Source: Paenimyroides tangerinum
GTDB taxonomy: Bacteria > Bacteroidota > Bacteroidia > Flavobacteriales > Flavobacteriaceae
Assembly: GCF_003865405.1 (NCBI RefSeq)
Contig: NZ_RQVQ01000025.1
Location: 1 to 40,272 of the forward strand
Reading direction: 5' to 3'
DNA: 40,272 nucleotides
The stretch's first letter is position 1. Every line of letters begins with the position of its first letter. Both the position numbers and the translations under genes were made by a program. The notes beneath the pieces are model-generated. The model ran no database searches. It was not told where the DNA came from and was given only the letters and a program-made list of their open reading frames with translations. Below, piece by piece: positions 35,448-40,272 of the stretch.

Positions 35448-37829
35448 ATGGCTAAAATTAATCACAACAATGCATTTAAAACAATCAGCGACCTGATCGA
35501 GAATGCTAAAGAACAAAATACCGTTCATTTATACGCAGAAGATTCTTTTTTAAATGGAAGCTCCCTTCAAATAAATGGCAAAAAATGTTGGCATTTTGCT
35601 ACTACTGGATATTTAGGCTTAGAACAAGATATGCGTCTAAAACAAGCAGGGGCAGAAGCAATTATGAAATTTGGTACACAATTTCCTCTGTCTAAAACCT
35701 ATATTTCTCATCCTTTATATGCAGAACTAGAACAGTTGTTAATGCAAATGTTTGACCAGGAAGTGATTATTTGTAAAAATAGTACGCTTGCACATTTGGG
35801 AATTATACCTCAGTTGGTTGGATATGATGAGGTTGTTATTTTAGACCATCAAGTGCATTGGAGCGTGCAACAGGCTTGTAGCTTACTCAAGAATAGGGGC
35901 TGTGTGGTTGAATTAGTCAGGCATAACAATATGGAACAGTTAGAAATATTGATTAATAAATATCGTAACAAGAAAAAGAAAATTTGGTACATGGCAGACG
36001 GAATATATTCGATGTTTGGTGATCATGCACCGATCGATGATTTGAAAGAACTTGTAAAAAAATATCCCGAACTAAATTTGTATTTTGATGATGTTCACGG
36101 TATGAGCTGGATAGGTAAAAACGGAACCGGATTTATTAAATCACATTGGAATCAAATACCAGAAAATATAACCATTGTTTCTACCCTAAGTAAAACATTC
36201 GGTGCAAGTGGGGCTATTGTGATTTGTGGCGATACCAAAAAACACTCTGAAATTAAAAACTTTGGAGGGCCACTAACATTTTCTGCTCAATTAGAACCCG
36301 CATCTGTTGCTGCTGCAATTGCTTCTGCTAAAATTCATTTATCTGCAGAAATTTATCAACTTCAAAACAAACTTACGGAAAAAATTGAATTTGCTAATCG
36401 ATTGTTCTCAAACTATGAATTACCCATAATTTCTTTTGCCGAGACTCCTGTTTTTTATTTGGGAATGGCTTTACCTCAAACAGCGTTCAATTTAATAAAT
36501 CGTTTGCATAACGATGGCTTTTTTGTAAATCCAGGTATTTATCCTGCCGTACCAATGAGAAATGCTGGTTTGCGTATTACTGTTTCTAATCATAACGAAA
36601 ACAAACAAATTGAAGATATGATCTCTTGTATTGCTCATCATTTTGAAGCAGCTTTAGAAGAAACTAATAATTCTAGAATTTTGATTGATAAAGCATTTAA
36701 GATTAAAAAAGAAAACGAATGCGTCACTAACCGCAATTCAAAATATACCTTAAAATGCTTTGATTCCATTTCCGAAATAGGCGAAGATCTATGGAATGAG
36801 ACTTTAGGTAACGACAATCCTTTCGATTACGATGGTTTCAAATGGTTAGAAAAAACGTTCGGGAACTTAGATAAAAAACATTTAAACTATATGGAGTTTG
36901 CCTATTACGCTTGGTTTCTAGATAAGGAATGTGTAGCTCTTACCGCTGTTACAGAATCTATTTGGAAAGAAGATGTTTTAGCAACTGAATATGTGTCAGA
37001 TAAAATTGAGGAAATTAGAAAAATGAATCCCTTGTTTTTATGCGCAAAAGCTTGGTCTATTGCCAGTTCCTTCACAGAAGGTAAACATTTGTATATTAAA
37101 GACGATGATTTAGAAATTTTAGAAAATGTCATAGATGATTTACTTAAGATTTTTGAATGTACTGATGTAAATAAGTTTTTCTTTAGAGACTTCGATGCAA
37201 ACAAATTACAAGAAAAAATTTTCTATAACAAGGGATTAATTAAAGTTCAAATGCCCGATACAGCTATTCTAAAATTACAAACAGGTGTAGAGGTCATAAA
37301 CCTATTATCTAAAAAAGACCGCAGACATTTTAAGAAAGATATAGTACCTTTTTGTAATGATTTTGAAATAGTGAAACTAAAAAAAATGTCTGATAAACAA
37401 TTAGACCAAGCCTACGAATTGTATGCAAACGTAAAAAAAAACAATTTAGCAATTAATAATTTTTTATACGATAAAAAGGTTTTTGAAAGTATGAACAGGC
37501 ATGATAATTGGGAGTTTATTGTCGCTTCCTTGCCCAATTCAGATACAATTATTGGGTGTGTTTTTTGTTATGTAAATCACTACAATAAATCGTATAATCC
37601 CATTCTAATTGGTTTGATTGATAAATCTCCATTCCGTTTAAAGCTATACAGACAACTTTTATACAAAACCATTTGTATTGCTAATGAAATGCATTTTCAA
37701 ACCATTTATTTTGGTTTTTCTGCCACTTTTGAAAAGAAAAAATTTGGCGCAAAATTATTTTCTAAATATGCATATATTTTTGTAAAAGAAAATTTTGAGA
37801 TAGATCAATTGTCTAATTTCGAGAATTAA
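35448..37829 (+). CDS. Alpha-oxoamine synthase fused to a FemAB/GNAT-like acyltransferase
   Basis: A 793-residue two-part enzyme. Residues about 1-395 are a PLP alpha-oxoamine synthase (the KBL/BioF/SPT family), which joins an amino acid to an acyl thioester with loss of CO2: ATTGYLGLEQDMRLKQAGAE, DDVHG at 214-218 and the PLP lysine K249 in STLSKTFGASGA. After a linker, residues about 430-790 look like a FemAB_like double GNAT fold: WNETLGNDNPFDYDGFKWLE near the start, GCVFCYVNHYNKSYNPILIG and the YFGFSATFEKKKFGAKL end. The fusion could make an alpha-amino ketone and then acylate its amine. Sphingolipid-, sulfonolipid- or signal-like products are possible; the substrate is not readable. It lies 31 bp ahead of the RteC-domain gene and is divergent from the AraC/STAS pair. 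Confidence 0.83.
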   Translation: MAKINHNNAFKTISDLIENAKEQNTVHLYAEDSFLNGSSLQINGKKCWHFATTGYLGLEQDMRLKQAGAEAIMKFGTQFPLSKTYISHPLYAELEQLLMQMFDQEVIICKNSTLAHLGIIPQLVGYDEVVILDHQVHWSVQQACSLLKNRGCVVELVRHNNMEQLEILINKYRNKKKKIWYMADGIYSMFGDHAPIDDLKELVKKYPELNLYFDDVHGMSWIGKNGTGFIKSHWNQIPENITIVSTLSKTFGASGAIVICGDTKKHSEIKNFGGPLTFSAQLEPASVAAAIASAKIHLSAEIYQLQNKLTEKIEFANRLFSNYELPIISFAETPVFYLGMALPQTAFNLINRLHNDGFFVNPGIYPAVPMRNAGLRITVSNHNENKQIEDMISCIAHHFEAALEETNNSRILIDKAFKIKKENECVTNRNSKYTLKCFDSISEIGEDLWNETLGNDNPFDYDGFKWLEKTFGNLDKKHLNYMEFAYYAWFLDKECVALTAVTESIWKEDVLATEYVSDKIEEIRKMNPLFLCAKAWSIASSFTEGKHLYIKDDDLEILENVIDDLLKIFECTDVNKFFFRDFDANKLQEKIFYNKGLIKVQMPDTAILKLQTGVEVINLLSKKDRRHFKKDIVPFCNDFEIVKLKKMSDKQLDQAYELYANVKKNNLAINNFLYDKKVFESMNRHDNWEFIVASLPNSDTIIGCVFCYVNHYNKSYNPILIGLIDKSPFRLKLYRQLLYKTICIANEMHFQTIYFGFSATFEKKKFGAKLFSKYAYIFVKENFEIDQLSNFEN

Positions 37830-37860
37830 GTTTTAGTATTTACCCCAAATTTTAAAGCAG

Positions 37861-38700
37861 ATGTTAAATTCGAAGATTCAAAAGATTATAAAAAAATGTT
37901 CTTGTGAAATGGCTTTATTTGAAAGTTGTACTTCAGAACAAAAAAATGTTTTAAAAAAACAAATTTTAAAATTAGAAAAAGGAATTACTAAGCTTAATCA
38001 TTGGGTTCGCGAATATGAATTTGCATCTATTACTTATGAAATTGAATTTTTTAAAACGGTAAAACCTAATTTAGTCTCCAATTATCTTTATTTAAATCTT
38101 TTACTTCGTTTGCTTCAAGAGGTCCCAAATATTGCATTTAACGACTTAACAGTATATAAAAAATATAGCAAAGAAGCTTATACTTTTCTTAAAGAAGAAA
38201 ATTATTTTTATAATTACTTATTGAATAACGATTCATGTAACGATGAATTGTACTTTAGACGTCTAGAAACAACTTTAAATTACTATTCTCCAAACCATTT
38301 GTTTTCAGATATTAAAAGTACTTGTTCTCATGGGTTACTGACCGCTAAAATTAAAGCCTATGAAATGTGGTTGATATTTTGTAACAATAAAATACAAACT
38401 ATTAAAAAACAATATCTAATTAACCAGAAATCATTGGATTCTTCTCCCTTAGTTTGGGAAGCGCACAAAGTAGATGCTATTGAACTCGTTTATGCTTTGT
38501 ATTTTGGAGGGGCTGTAAATGTTGATAAATGTACATTGCAAGAATTGGCAACACAATTCGAAAAAATTTTTAATATCGAGATTTGCTCTCAATTATATCG
38601 TGACTTCTTAGATATCAAACGCAGAAAAATTAATTCAACTCGATTTTTGGATAAATTAGCCGATAAACTTAAATATAAAATTGATCAAGATTTTGTTTAA
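37861..38700 (+). CDS. RteC-domain protein
   Basis: A 279-residue protein. The last third, LVYALYFGGAVNVDKCTLQE followed by LATQFEKIFNIEICSQLYRD and INSTRFLDKLADKLKYKID, is the RteC signature. RteC is known from Bacteroides conjugative transposons, where it helps switch on excision genes, but similar proteins lie outside such elements in many Bacteroidota. The N-terminal two-thirds are helical and rich in lysine, tyrosine and leucine. It follows the oxoamine synthase gene by 31 bp and is probably cotranscribed. No integrase, mobilisation or tetracycline-resistance gene is in the window. GGAATAGGG repeats begin within 10 bp of its stop. Confidence 0.85.
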   Translation: MLNSKIQKIIKKCSCEMALFESCTSEQKNVLKKQILKLEKGITKLNHWVREYEFASITYEIEFFKTVKPNLVSNYLYLNLLLRLLQEVPNIAFNDLTVYKKYSKEAYTFLKEENYFYNYLLNNDSCNDELYFRRLETTLNYYSPNHLFSDIKSTCSHGLLTAKIKAYEMWLIFCNNKIQTIKKQYLINQKSLDSSPLVWEAHKVDAIELVYALYFGGAVNVDKCTLQELATQFEKIFNIEICSQLYRDFLDIKRRKINSTRFLDKLADKLKYKIDQDFV

Positions 38701-38994
38701 CCTGAAATAAGGAATAAGGAATAGGGAATAGGGAAAATGAGATAATTTGAAGATTTGAAAATGAAATGATTATAAGTTCAAAGTTCAAAATAGAATATTA
38801 AGTAGAAACAAAGCGTATATAGTAACCAAGTAACCAAGTAACCAAGTAACCAAGTAACCAAGTAACCAAGTAACCAAGTGACGAAGTGACGAAGTAACCA
38901 AGTTTATAACTACAAAATAGAATATTAACTACAAAAAAAACACGTTCATTGAAAAACAAAATACAATATTGAGCAAAATCGTAACCCCGACATA
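38701..38994. repeat. Dispersed repeat modules following the RteC gene
   Basis: No gene. In order: a GGAATAAGGAATAGGG array (to about 38735), GATAATTTGAAGATTTG, AAGTTCAAAATAGAATATTA and GTAGAAACAAAGCG, a GTAACCAA tandem of eight-base units (about 38820-38880), then GTGACGAA units and the head CAAAATCGTAACCCCGACAT. The order matches the modules at 21484-21910 and 23790-24130. Confidence 0.82.
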
Positions 38995-39116
38995 CAGTCA
39001 AAATGCGAGTGTCTAAAAGTTGAGAAAAGCGTAAAATCAAAAAGCTGACTGAAGTTTTGAAAAAACAAGACCTTTTTGATTTAGCGTTCGAAACCATTTA
39101 GACCGTATTTAGACTG
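38995..39116. repeat. Structured repeat element E3 (GCTGAC-core hairpin with different arms)
   Basis: Same plan as E1 but with different arm sequences. CAGTC (38995) pairs with GACTG (39112), GTCTAAA (39011) with TTTAGAC (39097), and AAATCAAAAA (39034) with TTTTTGATTT (39073). The core between is GCTGACTGAAGTTTTGAAAA plus AACAAGACC, in which the inner hairpin is GTTTT/AAAAC where E1 has GCTTT/AAAGC. It starts a few bases after the CCCCGACATA head. Confidence 0.75.
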
Positions 39117-39130
39117 CGTCGAAAACCCTT

Positions 39131-39451
39131 TTTATTCGAGCGAAAATATTTGTTTTGGATCTCATGAATACTGCGCCTTACACGTTCAGTTTGAGAACAC
39201 AAGTCATAAAGGCTTGTATGTGTTTCTTTTGGGGGTAATCCAAACCGAAGGTTCACCGATACCTTAATTTTAAAATAACAAAGAGGAGGTAAAAGAAAAA
39301 ATAAAAACAAGATACGATACTGACCCGAGCTTGCGAACTGTACGAAGTAACCAAGTGACTAAGTTTAGAACTACAAAATAGAATATTAAGTAGAAACAAA
39401 CTACGTTTATTGAAAGAGTAAAAACAATATTCAGCAGAAACGTAAACCCGA
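39131..39451. repeat. 321-bp direct repeat, copy A
   Basis: Starts TTTATTCGAGCGAAAATATT. It is identical to 39952-40272 (821 bp further on) with no indel and one substitution seen, T39172 versus G39993. It contains ACTGACCCGAGCTTGCGAAC, the GTAACCAAGTGACTAAG module, GAATATTAAGTAGAAAC and the next CGTAAACCCGA head, so it links the tail of one structured element to the head of the next. Minus-strand frames in it are conserved only because the DNA is. Confidence 0.93.
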
Positions 39452-39459
39452 CATACAGG

Positions 39460-39572
39460 ATTTTGACGAGAATCTGCAAGGTGAAATTTCGTAAGAAAGG
39501 AACTGCTGACCGATGCTTTGAAAAAGCAAGACCAGTTCCTTTTAGAAATAAGCCGTAGTAGATCGTTAAAAT
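39460..39572. repeat. Structured repeat element E4 (third arm sequence)
   Basis: ATTTTGACG (39460) pairs with CGTTAAAAT (39564) with one G-U, and AAAGGAACT (39496) pairs with AGTTCCTTT (39534). ATTTC (39486) can also pair with GAAAT (39545). The core between the arms is GCTGACCGATGCTTTGAAAA plus AGCAAGACC, as in E1 but with TGCTTT/AAAGCA. The tail ACTGCGTCGAAGCACTTT follows. Arms share no sequence with those of E1 or E3. Confidence 0.75.
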
Positions 39573-39741
39573 ACTGCGTCGAAGCACTTTGTTTCTTTAG
39601 TGCATTTAAAGAAAAAGAAATAAAATAAAGAATTACAATTCGCACTATTAAAACCAGTATACAAAAAACAAGATGCTATTAAAAATGGACTAAAAAAGCA
39701 TTTATAAACTATTTTGCAGAATCGAAACCCCGACATACAGG
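39573..39741. repeat. Tail and head modules between E4 and E5
   Basis: No gene. The stretch holds the ACTGCGTCGAAGCACTTTG tail of E4, a TTTCTTTAGTGCATTTAAAG segment, ATTAAAACCAGTATACAAAA, and then the head GCATTTATAAACTATTTTGC with ATCGAAACCCCGACATAC that also precedes E1 and E2. Reverse-strand frames here are short and differ between copies. Confidence 0.7.
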
Positions 39742-39936
39742 ATTTTAACGAGAATCTGCAAGGTGAAATTTCGTAAAAAAGCAACCGCTGATTATTCGAG
39801 CGAAAATATTTGTTTTAGTTCTCATGAATACGGCGCCTTACACGCTCAGTTTAAAAAGTAAAGTCATTAAGGCTTGTATTTGAAGCGAAGCAAGTCTGGT
39901 TACTTTTAGAAATAAGCCGTTGTAGATCGTTAAAAT
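39742..39936. repeat. Structured repeat element E5, an E4-type copy interrupted in its loop
   Basis: Outer arms ATTTTAACG (39742) and CGTTAAAAT (39928) are perfectly complementary and correspond to those of E4. The inner arm AAAGCAACC (about 39778) matches GGTTACTTT (about 39899) but for one pair. The core begins GCTGA and breaks off at about 39791, where a segment TTATTCGAGCGAAAATATTT like the start of the 321-bp repeat runs to about 39880. GAAGCGAAGCAAG then resumes the element. So one repeat is nested inside the hairpin loop of another. Confidence 0.65.
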
Positions 39937-39951
39937 ACTGCGTCGAAGCAC

Positions 39952-40272
39952 TTTATTCGAGCGAAAATATTTGTTTTGGATCTCATGAATACGGCGCCTT
40001 ACACGTTCAGTTTGAGAACACAAGTCATAAAGGCTTGTATGTGTTTCTTTTGGGGGTAATCCAAACCGAAGGTTCACCGATACCTTAATTTTAAAATAAC
40101 AAAGAGGAGGTAAAAGAAAAAATAAAAACAAGATACGATACTGACCCGAGCTTGCGAACTGTACGAAGTAACCAAGTGACTAAGTTTAGAACTACAAAAT
40201 AGAATATTAAGTAGAAACAAACTACGTTTATTGAAAGAGTAAAAACAATATTCAGCAGAAACGTAAACCCGA
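39952..40272. repeat. 321-bp direct repeat, copy B (runs to window end)
   Basis: Second copy of 39131-39451. It ends at the window edge, inside the CGTAAACCCGA head that introduces E4 in copy A, so a further structured element probably follows beyond the window. The units therefore look like an array with a period of about 820 bp. Confidence 0.92.

Noticed and set aside
37861..38700. Evidence for a conjugative transposon because of the RteC domain
   Set aside because: No integrase, mob, tra or resistance gene is present, and RteC-domain proteins also occur outside such elements.
38798..40131. Several reverse-strand frames of 70-130 residues, some nearly identical
   Set aside because: They lie in repeated DNA and are alike only because the DNA is; they overlap each other, have odd composition and differ in length between copies.

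Overview
The window is AT-rich and reads as a chromosome segment of a flavobacterium-like member of the Bacteroidota. The grounds are a SusC/SusD pair, a DUF6520-like small exported protein, an RteC-domain protein, almost no Shine-Dalgarno sequences, and promoters of the TTTG / TAnnTTTG type. Genus cannot be fixed from the sequence alone.

Layout. (1) 1-1252: no gene; six copies of a 43-bp motif in 167-175-bp units, then a promoter. (2) 1253-20058: a Wzx/Wzy-type surface polysaccharide (O-antigen or capsule) cluster, all on +. It holds rmlA, a WbpP-type epimerase and a UDP-HexNAc dehydrogenase (route to UDP-GalNAcA), a flippase, two hexapeptide acyltransferases, an AsnB-like amidotransferase, a Wzy-like polymerase, three GT4 glycosyltransferases, a split phosphomannose isomerase / ManC pair with fcl and gmd (GDP-L-fucose), and a closing GNAT + DegT aminotransferase + PglC-type phosphoglycosyl transferase module that probably makes and loads the first sugar. 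A C-terminal scrap of another aminotransferase and a two-way terminator end it. (3) 20217-20538: an XRE regulator on -, back-to-back with a canonical Bacteroidota promoter whose spacer is filled by a 31-bp near-perfect palindrome. (4) 20539-24390: 3.9 kb without a convincing gene, starting with a strongly foldable ~218-nt segment and continuing into repeat modules, several with covarying stems. (5) 24391-31307: SusC, SusD and an S9 prolyl-oligopeptidase in one operon ending in a clear terminator, probably for uptake and cleavage of a peptide. (6) 31312-35260, all on -: DUF6520-like peptide, four-helix-bundle (IVS) protein, a membrane-anchored unknown, a MauE-like membrane protein, an AraC regulator and a STAS-like protein; three of these genes stop inside G-rich GGGAATA arrays. 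(7) 35448-38700 on +: an alpha-oxoamine synthase fused to a FemAB/GNAT-like acyltransferase, then an RteC-domain protein. (8) 38701-40272: repeat modules again, including a 321-bp direct repeat 821 bp apart.

How the parts work together. Regions 1-2 supply nucleotide sugars, assemble a lipid-linked repeat unit, flip it and polymerise it. Regions 5-6 look like two adjacent export/import themes centred on peptides. Region 7 looks like a small self-contained acyl-amino-acid-derived metabolite or lipid locus with its own regulators. The most unusual content is non-coding: the regulated foldable transcript after 20538, and a family of dispersed hairpins with a constant core (GCTGACCGA...GCTTTGAAAAAGC) and variable but always complementary arms.
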